NCBI GenBank assembly: GCA_964569185.1
Contig: CAZMTP010000019.1
Location: 1 to 26,976 of the forward strand
Direction of reading: 5' to 3'
Source of the DNA: DATIJP01 sp964569185
GTDB taxonomy: Bacteria; Chlamydiota; Chlamydiia; Chlamydiales; Rhabdochlamydiaceae
DNA length: 26,976 nucleotides
How positions within the stretch are numbered: the stretch's first letter is position 1; the number at the start of each line of letters is the position of its first letter. Made by a program: the position numbers and the translations under genes. The notes below the pieces were generated by a model. It saw only the letters and a list, made by a program, of their open reading frames with translations, made no database searches and was not told where the DNA came from. Of the stretch, positions 8,598 to 16,179 are shown piece after piece.

Positions 8598-9476
8598 TTA
8601 ACTAATATATTCTTCATCAAAACTACCAACTTCTTCTCCTTTAAGGGTATCAGCATCCTCACGTTTTACATCTGTTCGTTCTTTGCTCTCGGTTAATGGC
8701 GGATTTTTTACACTAGCAGAGGAATTGTTGCCATTTGCTTCAGATGATACATGATTAATTTTCTTCTTAATAATGGTAGGTTTTTGTTTTTGAGCGTTGA
8801 AAGCCAAGGTAGCTAATGCTTTATGGTCTTTAGTTACTTGATCTAACTTAGCTTTAAGGGCTAGTACATTTTTCCCTTTCTTGGCTAATTGCTCGTTAAG
8901 CGTTTTTACCCGCGCTTTTAAAGAGTTGATTGCTTCTCTTTGAGTATTACTATTTTGTAACTGTCCTTCTAATTTTTTTAATCTTTTAGCAAGATCATCG
9001 GCTTTTTCTACAGATGCATCTCTCTCATTGTAGGCTTTTGTTAAAATGGGCGAGGCAAGTGCGTGATATTGATTCAATTCCAATAGTTTATTTGTGTGAG
9101 CCTCTTTTCTTTTCCATTCATTGTACAGTCCTACTAAAGGTATTAAAAAGAGTCCACCTGTCCCAAGAATAGCAGTAAGAGCAACAAAAGTTATGAGGCC
9201 TGTTTTTACGCCAGCCCAGACTTTTGCTTTTGCTGTAGTGAGTTGGTCATTTGCATTTATGAACTGCTCTACCCCTTCAACAACCACAGTAGACCAGTTA
9301 CGTTGATAGTCAGCTGGTTTAAAAATTTTCGACATTTCTTCGTTTGCTGTTGCTAGTATTGAGGGAACTGATAGAGATAACTGTGAAGAGTGGGGAAAGC
9401 GAAGAGAAGAAAATCCTACATCAGAATCTGATTCTGGACGTTTTATATCGTCCGTCGGTTTAGTAGCAGTAATCAT
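8598..9476 (-). CDS. Inc-like membrane/coiled-coil protein, function unknown
   Basis: Unrecognised 292-residue protein. Residues 1-88 are polar with a Ser/Asp/Pro-rich start and no signal peptide. One long hydrophobic stretch, about 93-118, contains a GTGG turn and could be one helix or a tight hairpin. A strongly heptad-like coiled coil follows at about 150-222, then a charged, low-complexity tail (225-292) rich in Lys, Glu, Ser and Asn. This layout resembles chlamydial inclusion-membrane (Inc) or other secreted effectors, but that is inference. The hydrophobic segment aligns without gaps to that of the 10799-11290 protein (GL at the start, IPL 19 residues later). The start has a strong AGGAGA Shine-Dalgarno (9481-9486), and a good terminator follows. 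It is a monocistronic unit divergent from the MFS gene. Confidence 0.85.
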   Translation of the reverse strand: MITATKPTDDIKRPESDSDVGFSSLRFPHSSQLSLSVPSILATANEEMSKIFKPADYQRNWSTVVVEGVEQFINANDQLTTAKAKVWAGVKTGLITFVALTAILGTGGLFLIPLVGLYNEWKRKEAHTNKLLELNQYHALASPILTKAYNERDASVEKADDLAKRLKKLEGQLQNSNTQREAINSLKARVKTLNEQLAKKGKNVLALKAKLDQVTKDHKALATLAFNAQKQKPTIIKKKINHVSSEANGNNSSASVKNPPLTESKERTDVKREDADTLKGEEVGSFDEEYIS

Positions 9477-9634
9477 AAAATCTCCTGTTAAGTTGTTTAA
9501 AATGTGACTATTTAAACAGATAATGGAAATTAAGTTAAACCCTCAAATTTTGATTAGTAAATTTAAAAATGTTAAACAAAAATTAAATTATAGATTTTGT
9601 TGTTAATTATCTCTCTGTTATATCTAGGGAAAAT
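9477..9634. promoter_or_regulatory. AT-rich divergent intergenic region
   Basis: This 158-bp AT-rich spacer separates the leftward coiled-coil gene from the rightward MFS gene and must hold both promoters. It carries the AGGAGA ribosome site of the left gene (9481-9486) and an AGGGA site 4 nt before the MFS ATG. A minus-strand TATAAT (9587-9592) is visible but lacks a good -35, so no promoter is assigned with confidence. Confidence 0.45.
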
Positions 9635-10849
9635 ATGCTGCTCACACTGGTCTTTACTGTCTTTCTAGATAGCTTAGGTTTTGGACTTGTGTTCCCTATT
9701 TTTTCTTCCTTGATCGTCACCGATACATTTTTTTTCTCAGCAGAAAGTTCGTTGGCATTGCGCGGACTTGTTTTGGGCTTGCTCATCTCCTCATTTTGCA
9801 TCGGTCAATTTTTTGGCGGTCCTATTCTGGGTGCATTATCAGATCGCAAAGGGAGGAAAAAAATTTTGTTGATGACTTTGTGGATGGCCTCTTTTGGTTA
9901 TCTATTTTCAGGGGTCGGAATTATCTTTAAAAATTTATGGCTGCTTTTTATTGCGCGGATTGTGAATGGGGCGGCGGCGGGCAACTATGCGATTGCACAA
10001 TCTGTGGTGGCAGACATTAGTCGGGAAAAAGAAAAATCAAAAAACTTTGCTCTACTGGCGATGGCTTGGGGATCAGGATTTGTATTGGGGCCTTATTTGG
10101 GTGGCAAACTGTCACTATTAGGATACACCGCTCCCTTTTTACTTTCCGCCGTACTCTGTCTTGGCAATTTGCTGCTTGTTGTATGGAAAATTAAAGAGAC
10201 AAAAGACTTATTTGCATTTTTGACTCAAAAAAAAGTCTCTATTTTCACTAGCATGCAGCATATCAAAAAAGCGCTCCAATTATCAGAATTCAGGACTATT
10301 TTTTTAGTGATGTTTGTATTTAGTTTGGGTTGGGGGTTTTTCACTGAATTTTCACCCGTCTTTCTGATGGGTTATTTTGAACTCAATATAGAACAGATTG
10401 CCAATTCTTATGCCTGGCTGGGTCTTTGGATTGCTCTTTCGCAAGGATTTTTTATTAGACCTCTTTTAAAAAAATATGCTTCCGAAACGCTACTTTCCCT
10501 TGCTCTATTCTGTCTTGCACTCGTGCTTTTTAGCCTGTTACTTCTAGAGGAGAGCAGCAGCCTTGTCTGGATGATCCCTATGATTGCATTCTCAGTGGCC
10601 TTTGTCAGTCCCTCTGCAGCGACCATTGTCTCCAATTTAAGCGCAGAAGAAAACCAGGGAAAGATGTTGGGGATCTACAATTCGGTGCAGCAAGCCGCCA
10701 TTGGAATTTCCCCCCTATTTTCTGGATCGCTTGTGGCCCTTTATCCACATCTCCCCATCACAGTGGGAGGCATCTGCATGTTTTTTGCTTTCTTGCTCTT
10801 ATTTTGGGACCTTTGGAAACGCAAATTTTTTATTTCGGAAGAACTCTGA
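9635..10849 (+). CDS. MFS transporter, DHA1/TetA-like drug exporter type
   Basis: Proton-driven inner-membrane transporter with about 12 predicted helices over 404 residues. The first helix has the D-x3-G-x-G-x4-P pattern (DSLGFGLVFP, from D12) of tetracycline/multidrug exporters. The loop between helices 2 and 3 has motif A as GALSDRKGRKK (66-76), and helix 5 has the antiporter motif C as GSGFVLGPYLGG (146-157). Motif C argues for an exporter rather than an importer. The substrate cannot be told; in intracellular chlamydiae such proteins may also move metabolites. The ATG at 9635 follows an AGGGA ribosome site. The 3' end overlaps the convergent 10799-11290 gene by 51 bp. Confidence 0.9.
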   Translation: MLLTLVFTVFLDSLGFGLVFPIFSSLIVTDTFFFSAESSLALRGLVLGLLISSFCIGQFFGGPILGALSDRKGRKKILLMTLWMASFGYLFSGVGIIFKNLWLLFIARIVNGAAAGNYAIAQSVVADISREKEKSKNFALLAMAWGSGFVLGPYLGGKLSLLGYTAPFLLSAVLCLGNLLLVVWKIKETKDLFAFLTQKKVSIFTSMQHIKKALQLSEFRTIFLVMFVFSLGWGFFTEFSPVFLMGYFELNIEQIANSYAWLGLWIALSQGFFIRPLLKKYASETLLSLALFCLALVLFSLLLLEESSSLVWMIPMIAFSVAFVSPSAATIVSNLSAEENQGKMLGIYNSVQQAAIGISPLFSGSLVALYPHLPITVGGICMFFAFLLLFWDLWKRKFFISEEL

Positions 10850-11290
10850 AAATCTAGAAGGTTTTTCAGGTAGATTGATCTTAAGAATATCAGCGACTTC
10901 TGGCCTAAATTTTCCTTTTCCCGCAGAGGAAAGCGCCTTTGTAATTGATCCCACCTTTTCTTCTAATTTTTCTATCTTATTTTTTAAAGTGTCGTTCGCA
11001 ATAGTTAAATCTTTCACTTTCGCTTTTGAAATCGCGATTTTTTCTTGGAATGCAGCCACTTGCCGATCGTATTCTTTTATCGATTTGACTAGAAGGGGAA
11101 TGCCCACAATAGAGATAAAGGCGATCACAGCAAATAAAACAACAACAAACGCCAAACCAATTTGCCGGCCTGCATTTCTTCCGAGTTCATTTTTTTCATC
11201 GCGAATCCAAGAAATGCCTCTCTCGGCAATCTCATTTAATTTTTGATCAAATTGAGCCACCAAACGATTGGGGACGGCCAGTACCGCCAT
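10799..11290 (-). CDS. Small Inc-like membrane/coiled-coil protein
   Basis: Unrecognised 163-residue protein. It has a charged N-terminal 44 residues, one long hydrophobic segment (about 45-69), a coiled coil at about 70-120 with regular Ile/Leu heptads, and a basic tail ending FPKVPK. The layout is a shorter version of the 8598-9476 protein. The hydrophobic segments align gaplessly, both starting GL and both with IPL 19 residues on, each followed by an E-W/Y-K/D-R cluster, so the two may be distant paralogues. Its last 51 bp are antisense to the end of the MFS gene. The ATG at 11290 has a weak AAGAG ribosome site. The coiled-coil register supports a real protein. Its role in host interaction is inferred only. 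Confidence 0.78.
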   Translation of the reverse strand: MAVLAVPNRLVAQFDQKLNEIAERGISWIRDEKNELGRNAGRQIGLAFVVVLFAVIAFISIVGIPLLVKSIKEYDRQVAAFQEKIAISKAKVKDLTIANDTLKNKIEKLEEKVGSITKALSSAGKGKFRPEVADILKINLPEKPSRFSEFFRNKKFAFPKVPK

Positions 11291-11469
11291 AAATCGAACT
11301 CTTTAAATTGAATCTATAATATTAATTTGATTGATCATATAGTGCAGCTGAAATTCTATTAAAAGTTGATTAAAAATAAAATTATACATATTTGAGTGCT
11401 GGTCCTTTATTTCTCTTGAATGGCCCTCAAGGTCTATGTTACATTCAGAATTTTGAGGCGTCATTAGAT

Positions 11470-12627
11470 ATGTTAAAACAAAACTATCCTGTAGCACAAA
11501 ATCCTTTAATTTTGCGTTTCCATCGCTTGATGGACGCATTTGCCAAGTCGGATGATGAAAGAGATTTTTACTTAGACCGTGTGGAAGGGTTTCTATTTTT
11601 TGTCGATTTAGATAAGGGTCAAGAGGAACTTACTGCTCTAGAAAAGGAGCTTGAGGAGCGTGGGCAGCGCTATTGTTTAGTCCCTAAAATGACTTTTTAT
11701 GAATCCAAAAAATTCATGGAAGCTTTTGTGAATGAAAAGGTGTACGACATCGACACAAAAGAGCGGCTGCTTGATATTATCCAGTCTAAGGAAGCTAGAG
11801 AAAATTTTTTAGAGTTTATTTACGATCAGTTGACCGAGCTGGAGAAATGGCAGCAGTTCTATGTAGAGCGGTCAAGAATTCGGATTATTGAATGGCTCCG
11901 GTCACAAGAGATCCTGTTTGTGTTTGAAGAGGATCTAGACATGACCAAAAATTTAATTGAAAAGCTCAAAAAACATCTTTTTGACGCCAAAGTGCCTCGT
12001 GAGGTGACCGTAGCACGTGAAGCATTATTTGCAAAGGCAAAGACCTATTATTCTAGTGAAGCATTAAATCCGCGGCCAAAAAGAGGACGTCCTCCAAAGC
12101 AGGCGGCCAAAATCGAGCTGGAACCTCAGGTGACGATCGATATTTACACCACGGTGCCCTCGATGGTGCGCCAGTTTCTGTTTATTCCCGATATTACTAG
12201 CGCTTCTGCTGTCACTTTTTCTACTCGTTATGAAAGTGAAGCCCAGCTGTTGGCCAATTTGCGAGGAAGTTCTCGTGTGAAAGTGGATGAGAAGCTGCAA
12301 GCACTTTCTGAAAGATTAGAATCGTTGAGACATCTCTCTTCCCGTTTGAGCGATTTACATGAAATGGGTGCTGTTGAAGCAGAAGAAAAATTGATGAAAG
12401 CGGTGCGCAAGGAGCCTGTGCCTATTGTGCCTATTGAAGAGGTCGAAGTGCCTGTGAAAAAGAAAGGCATTATGGAAGTGATCAAAGGCTTTTTGCCAAG
12501 AAAAGAGGCGCCTGCCAAACCTAAAGAGATGGTTCCAGAAGTGGGTGAAGAGTATGAAAAGAAAAAGCGTCGTATGAAAATGGTCACGCCCATTCAAAGA
12601 AAAAAAATTAAAAAGAAACCCTTATGA
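11470..12627 (+). CDS. UPF0158-like protein with AT-hook and basic tail
   Basis: Function unknown. With ATG at 11470 the protein has 385 residues. The first 160 or so resemble the UPF0158 family: an RFHRLMDAF start, a YLDRVEGFLFFVD segment, RYCLVPKMTFYESKKFMEAF, then an EKWQQFYVERSRIRIIEWL helix. Next comes PRPKRGRPPK (DNA 12070-12099), a textbook AT-hook with the RGRP core that binds the minor groove of AT-rich DNA. The rest is a Glu/Lys-rich helical part and a very basic C-terminus (KKKRRMK, KKIKKKPL). The family member in Chlamydiaceae is, from memory, much shorter, so the C-terminal half is an extension. The frame is open up to a TTG at 11392, but that has no ribosome site, whereas ATG 11470 has GAGG 11 nt upstream. 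The stop overlaps the E1 start (ATGA). Nucleoid binding or a nuclear-targeted effector are both possible. Confidence 0.8.
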   Translation: MLKQNYPVAQNPLILRFHRLMDAFAKSDDERDFYLDRVEGFLFFVDLDKGQEELTALEKELEERGQRYCLVPKMTFYESKKFMEAFVNEKVYDIDTKERLLDIIQSKEARENFLEFIYDQLTELEKWQQFYVERSRIRIIEWLRSQEILFVFEEDLDMTKNLIEKLKKHLFDAKVPREVTVAREALFAKAKTYYSSEALNPRPKRGRPPKQAAKIELEPQVTIDIYTTVPSMVRQFLFIPDITSASAVTFSTRYESEAQLLANLRGSSRVKVDEKLQALSERLESLRHLSSRLSDLHEMGAVEAEEKLMKAVRKEPVPIVPIEEVEVPVKKKGIMEVIKGFLPRKEAPAKPKEMVPEVGEEYEKKKRRMKMVTPIQRKKIKKKPL

Positions 12628-14660
12628 GTTCTACGGTCCAAACAAAACAGTCTTCTCTGTCCCGCCTTTCTTGTTTGAAAGCGCTTGAGATGATGTATTT
12701 AACCCGTTTTATAGACGAGAAAATGGCAAAATTGGTGCGCCAAAATAAGGGAGGCACCTTCCATTTATCTCCTGCAGGCCATGAGATGATTGGTGTGCTT
12801 TCAGCTTTGGCGCTCACACCAGAAAAAGATTGGGGATTACCTTACTATCGCGATCGTGCCTTTGCAATTGGGATTGGCTCTGATTTAACTGAACTTCTCG
12901 CTGCTTTTTTAGCACGTGAAATCCCGCACCATTCGGGTGGCCGGATGATGCCTGATCATTTTTCTCACAAAAAGCTGCGTATTCCTTGTCAGTCTAGCTG
13001 CGTCGGCTCACAATTTTTACAAGCAGTGGGCATTGCCAAAGGGATACAGCTTTCAGGAAAAGATGAAGTGGTCTACGTGTCTGCAGGCGATGGGGCCACA
13101 TCTCAAGGAGATTTTCATGAAGCGCTCAATTTTGCCTGTGTGCATCGTCTGAGTGTGATCTTTGTGATCCAAGACAATGGATATGCGATTTCTGTGCCTA
13201 TTTCAGAGCAGACCGCAGGAGGCACCATTGTGAAAATGGCGCAAGGATATACCGGTCTTTCTGTCTTTGATGTGGATGGATGTGATTATGAAGAGAGCTC
13301 AAGAGCGTTGAAACAGGCAGTAGAAAAGGGACGGGCAAAAGAGGGTCCAAGCCTAATTGTGGCCAAAGTGCCGCGCTTGGGCGCTCATAGTAATAGCGAT
13401 GATCCTAAAAAATACCGGGATGAGGCATCCCTTGCAGCTGAAAAAGAGCGCGATCCGATTCCCCGTTTTGAATCCTGGCTCCAAGATATGGGACTTGTCT
13501 CAGAAAATGAGTTAGAAGAGATGCAGCGTGCCGCTTTTGCGCGCATTGAAGAGGCAGCGGAAGCAGCCGAGAAAATTCCTTTCCCAGATCCAGCAGAATG
13601 CACTAAGAATGTGTTTAAAGAAGTGGCGCCTATTGCTTATGAGAAAAATGAAAAAAGCGACACAGAAAATAGCATTGTGATGGTCGATGCATTTAACCAT
13701 GCTTTAGATGAAGAAATGGAGCGTGATGCGGGCGTTGTTGTTTTTGGGCAAGATGTGGCCCGAGGCAAAGGGGGAGTATTTGGTGTGTCCCGTCATTTAA
13801 CAGCTAAATATGGAGAGGAGCGCTGTTTTAATACACCGCTAGCAGAATCTTCCATTATCGGAATTGCATTGGGCATGTCTCTTGTAGAACCTTTTAAACC
13901 GGTGGCAGAGATCCAATTTGCCGATTATCTCTGGACAGGCATTAATCAACTTTTCAATGAGCTTTCTAGCTTTCATTATAGATCCAATGGAGAGTGGAAC
14001 TGCCCTGTAGTGATCCGCATGCCTTATGGGGGTTACATTCAGGGAGGGCCTTACCATTCTCAAAGCATTGAGGCATTTTTATCTCATTGTCCCGGATTGA
14101 AAGTGGTGATTCCAAGTAATAGCAGCGATGCTAAACGGCTGATGAAGGCGGCCATCCGCGACCCTAACCCTGTCGTGATCTTGGAGCATAAAGCGATCTA
14201 TCGCCAAAGAGTTTTTTGCGCACGCAAGGAGACCGATAAAGAGGAGCTTCTTCCTTTAGGAAAAGCCAATCTGGTGCGCGCAGGGGATGAGATCAGCGTC
14301 ATTGCTTGGGGAAAAATGGTCTGCACGGCGGTCGAAGTTGCAGAAAAATTACAGCAAGAAGGGATCTCGATTGAAATTTTGGATTTAAGAACTTTAGTTC
14401 CACTTGATGTCGAGGCCATTTCAGAGACAGTGCGTAAAACAGGGAAAGTGGTCATCATTCACGAAGCTGCAGGCAATTGCGGATTTGGGGCCGAAGTGGC
14501 GGCAAGAATTGTGGAAAATGATTTTCAATATCTGGATGCGCCCATCGTGCGCGTCACGGGCAAAGATTGCCCTGTGCCTTATTGCAAACAGTTAGAAGAT
14601 GCTGTATTGCCACAACCAGAAGATCTAGAAAAAGCACTCCGTACACTCGCTGCTTATTAA
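12624..14660 (+). CDS. Fused 2-oxoacid dehydrogenase E1 alpha-beta subunit
   Basis: Thiamine-diphosphate enzyme that decarboxylates a branched-chain 2-oxoacid or pyruvate and passes the acyl group to the lipoyl domain of an E2 partner, not found here. Residues 1-325 are E1-alpha: the ThDP site starts at GDGATSQGDFHEA (155-167) and ends at QDNGYAIS with N185, and RLGAHSNSDDPKKYR (251-265) resembles the branched-chain E1-alpha loop. A linker of about 20 residues leads to E1-beta (349-678), with TPLAESS (E408) near the cofactor and the GGYIQGGPYHSQS loop. Most bacteria encode the two as separate genes; the 678-aa fusion matches chlamydial CT340. It starts inside the stop of the AT-hook gene (ATGA, 12624-12627), so the two are probably co-translated. 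The pyruvate versus branched-chain choice is uncertain. Confidence 0.93.
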   Translation: MSSTVQTKQSSLSRLSCLKALEMMYLTRFIDEKMAKLVRQNKGGTFHLSPAGHEMIGVLSALALTPEKDWGLPYYRDRAFAIGIGSDLTELLAAFLAREIPHHSGGRMMPDHFSHKKLRIPCQSSCVGSQFLQAVGIAKGIQLSGKDEVVYVSAGDGATSQGDFHEALNFACVHRLSVIFVIQDNGYAISVPISEQTAGGTIVKMAQGYTGLSVFDVDGCDYEESSRALKQAVEKGRAKEGPSLIVAKVPRLGAHSNSDDPKKYRDEASLAAEKERDPIPRFESWLQDMGLVSENELEEMQRAAFARIEEAAEAAEKIPFPDPAECTKNVFKEVAPIAYEKNEKSDTENSIVMVDAFNHALDEEMERDAGVVVFGQDVARGKGGVFGVSRHLTAKYGEERCFNTPLAESSIIGIALGMSLVEPFKPVAEIQFADYLWTGINQLFNELSSFHYRSNGEWNCPVVIRMPYGGYIQGGPYHSQSIEAFLSHCPGLKVVIPSNSSDAKRLMKAAIRDPNPVVILEHKAIYRQRVFCARKETDKEELLPLGKANLVRAGDEISVIAWGKMVCTAVEVAEKLQQEGISIEILDLRTLVPLDVEAISETVRKTGKVVIIHEAAGNCGFGAEVAARIVENDFQYLDAPIVRVTGKDCPVPYCKQLEDAVLPQPEDLEKALRTLAAY

Positions 14661-14672
14661 GCTTATCTTGCT

Positions 14673-14769
14673 ATCCTACATATCCTGCCGCTTTAGCGAT
14701 CCTGTACATCTTGTTTTCCGAAAAAGAAACAGGATATTAGGATCGCTAAAGCGGCAGGATAAACAGGAT
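14673..14769. repeat. Long imperfect palindrome built of ATCCT/AGGAT units
   Basis: Between two convergent genes, a 23-bp perfect inverted repeat (14681-14703 with 14739-14761) flanks a 35-bp centre. Beyond a small internal loop the stem extends by another ATCCT/AGGAT pair (14673-14677 with 14765-14769). Each arm holds a CGCTTTAGCG core that can itself fold into a mini-hairpin, and ATCCTG/CAGGAT units recur, including an inner pair around 14699-14705 and 14729-14735. There is no T-run after it on either strand, so it is not a classic terminator, though it could still stop or protect both converging transcripts. A dispersed palindromic element is the likeliest class. Confidence 0.85.
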
Positions 14770-14777
14770 GAAAGTAA

Positions 14778-15065
14778 TTAAAGTTCTTGGAGTTTTTTTC
14801 TTTTGCGTCTGATCCTGAAGCGTGTTTGCAGCTTACGATGGAGCTGATGAAAATGAACTGCCTTTTCTCTTAACGCTCTTTCTGGAGCCTGTTTTTGGTT
14901 TAAAGATTCATCGAGCCTTAAAAGATGTGCCAGCAAGCTTTCTTGTGTTTTTTCGAGCGCGTCTAATTCATGCGCTTCCAATTTTTTTCGAGGCACTTGC
15001 CGAAATGCTTTAGCATTTTCAATGAGTTGATCTAAGGTTTGATCCATTTCATGTCGAATGTTCAT
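14778..15065 (-). CDS. Small helical protein, function unknown
   Basis: Unrecognised 95-residue cytoplasmic protein with no membrane segment or signal peptide. It looks almost all helical: heptad-like leucines run through residues 5-60, and a basic C-terminus (RIRRKRKK, about 84-91) could bind nucleic acid. Composition is rich in Gln, Glu, Lys, Arg and Leu. It is convergent with the E1 fusion gene across the palindrome and divergent from the MBL gene at 15132. The ATG at 15065 has no clear ribosome site. The opposite strand has only a short open frame that looks like a shadow. Confidence 0.65.
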   Translation of the reverse strand: MNIRHEMDQTLDQLIENAKAFRQVPRKKLEAHELDALEKTQESLLAHLLRLDESLNQKQAPERALREKAVHFHQLHRKLQTRFRIRRKRKKLQEL

Positions 15066-15131
15066 AATAATCTATGTAAAAAATTTTTTAAAACATGTCA
15101 AATAAAATAGTGGCCGGTTAAATTATGAAGC

Positions 15132-15899
15132 ATGATAGGGTTTTGTCCGCTAGCGTCGGGTTCGAAAGGCAACTGCATCTATTTAGGAACAGCGCGCACG
15201 AAGATCTTGATTGATGCGGGCATTAGCAGTCGTGTCATTGAACAGCGGCTCAAAGAAATTGGTGTCACTATCAGCGAGATCGATGCCATCTTAGTGACGC
15301 ACGAACACACTGACCATATCAAAGCGATCCAGACACTTGGTTTCAAACATAAAATTCCGATTTTTGCTAATAGTGATACAGCCAAAGCGATTTATGAAAT
15401 TTTGGGGGAGTGTCCAAAATTTAAGATCTTTTCCACAGGGGAGAGTTTTGAATTTGGCGATATTGAGGTCCATCCTTTTAGCGTGCAGCATGATGCGCTC
15501 GATCCTGTTGCCTTTACGATTCGTTGCGGCCCATTGAAGCTGGGATTTTGTACCGATCTTGGATTTGCCACTTCGCTTGTGGTCAATAAGCTGATTAATT
15601 GCGATTACCTTTATCTGGAGGCCAACCATCAGCCTTCTATGGTCCATGCCTCAGCGCGCCCTGAGATTTATAAAAAAAGGGTGCTCAGTAAGCAGGGCCA
15701 TCTTTCTAATGAAGAGTGTGCCGATCTACTTTCCAAAATAGTCCATACAAAACTCAAGCATGTCTATCTGGCCCATCTATCAGAGGAGTGTAATTCTCCA
15801 GAATTGGCGCTCAAAATTGTCCAAGAAAAGCTAAAGAACCAGGCGACTGGTCTCTCGATCGCCTACCAAGACAAACCCAGCTTGCCTATCTATTTTTAA
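15132..15899 (+). CDS. yycJ: YycJ/WalJ-like MBL-fold hydrolase
   Basis: Metallo-beta-lactamase-fold hydrolase, 255 residues, the usual size of the YycJ/WalJ group; characterised members are 5'-3' DNA exonucleases linked to mismatch repair or cell-wall signalling in Firmicutes. It starts with the group's hallmark LASGSKGNC (7-15), followed by the metal motif THEHTDH (H57, H59, D61, H62). Later ligands are likely H114 in SVQHD and D141 in CTDLG. The ATG at 15132 is directly before this conserved start, so the N-terminus is well placed. It stands alone, divergent from the small helical gene and convergent with the toxin gene, whose stop lies only 4 bp past its own. The exact substrate here is not shown. 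Confidence 0.88.
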   Translation: MIGFCPLASGSKGNCIYLGTARTKILIDAGISSRVIEQRLKEIGVTISEIDAILVTHEHTDHIKAIQTLGFKHKIPIFANSDTAKAIYEILGECPKFKIFSTGESFEFGDIEVHPFSVQHDALDPVAFTIRCGPLKLGFCTDLGFATSLVVNKLINCDYLYLEANHQPSMVHASARPEIYKKRVLSKQGHLSNEECADLLSKIVHTKLKHVYLAHLSEECNSPELALKIVQEKLKNQATGLSIAYQDKPSLPIYF

Positions 15900-15903
15900 A
15901 TCG

Positions 15904-16179
15904 TCACTCACCATAAACATCTTTTCTATTATCGGCTGCTACTATAATCACAATATTATTCTCTTTATCGATCCTATAAATAATGCGGTAAGAACTTACT
16001 CGCATACGTCTATGCCCTTTCCAGCTATACTGTAAGGGTTTGCCAAAAGCAATGGGATCAACTTCTAACCTTTCTTCGATAGCGGTCTTGATCATTTGCT
16101 GAGCTGATTTAGGCAGAGATTTAAATTGATCAACAACTTCTTGATTTAAGAATTCTACTTTAAACCTAATTCCTTCCAT
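15904..16179 (-). CDS. RelE/ParE-superfamily toxin
   Basis: Predicted toxin of a type II toxin-antitoxin pair, 91 residues. It has the fold signature of RelE/ParE proteins: an N-terminal helical part, GKPLQYSWKGHRRMRVSSYR (46-65) matching the conserved 'kpL..G..R.RvG.YR' stretch, the strand IIYRID, and a C-terminal NRKDVY (84-89). Candidate catalytic basic residues are R58, R60, R65 and R85. RelE members cut mRNA on the ribosome and ParE members poison gyrase; this sequence looks closer to RelE, but that is not settled. Its ATG lies 25 bp inside the end of the antitoxin gene, the usual order of antitoxin first with coupled toxin. G+C is lower than in the neighbours, consistent with acquisition by transfer. 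Confidence 0.88.
   Translation of the reverse strand: MEGIRFKVEFLNQEVVDQFKSLPKSAQQMIKTAIEERLEVDPIAFGKPLQYSWKGHRRMRVSSYRIIYRIDKENNIVIIVAADNRKDVYGE

Noticed and set aside
10701..11246. 181-codon plus-strand open frame between the MFS and AT-hook genes
   Set aside because: It lies out of frame over the MFS end and antisense to the 163-aa coiled-coil gene; the translation is low-complexity Phe/Ser-rich, typical of a shadow.
11315..11388. TATAAT (11315-11320) and TATACA (11383-11388) as promoter of the AT-hook gene
   Set aside because: Neither has a -35 at 16-18 nt; the best TTGATT is only 11 nt from TATACA.
11392..11469. TTG start giving a 26-residue longer AT-hook protein
   Set aside because: No ribosome site precedes the TTG and the added residues show no family resemblance; ATG 11470 has GAGG upstream.
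11303..11539. 78-codon minus-strand open frame
   Set aside because: It covers an AT-rich spacer and the start of the AT-hook gene; no ribosome site or protein-like composition.
14682..14760. CRISPR or classic terminator at the palindrome
   Set aside because: There is only one inverted pair, with no regular spacers and no T-run on either strand.
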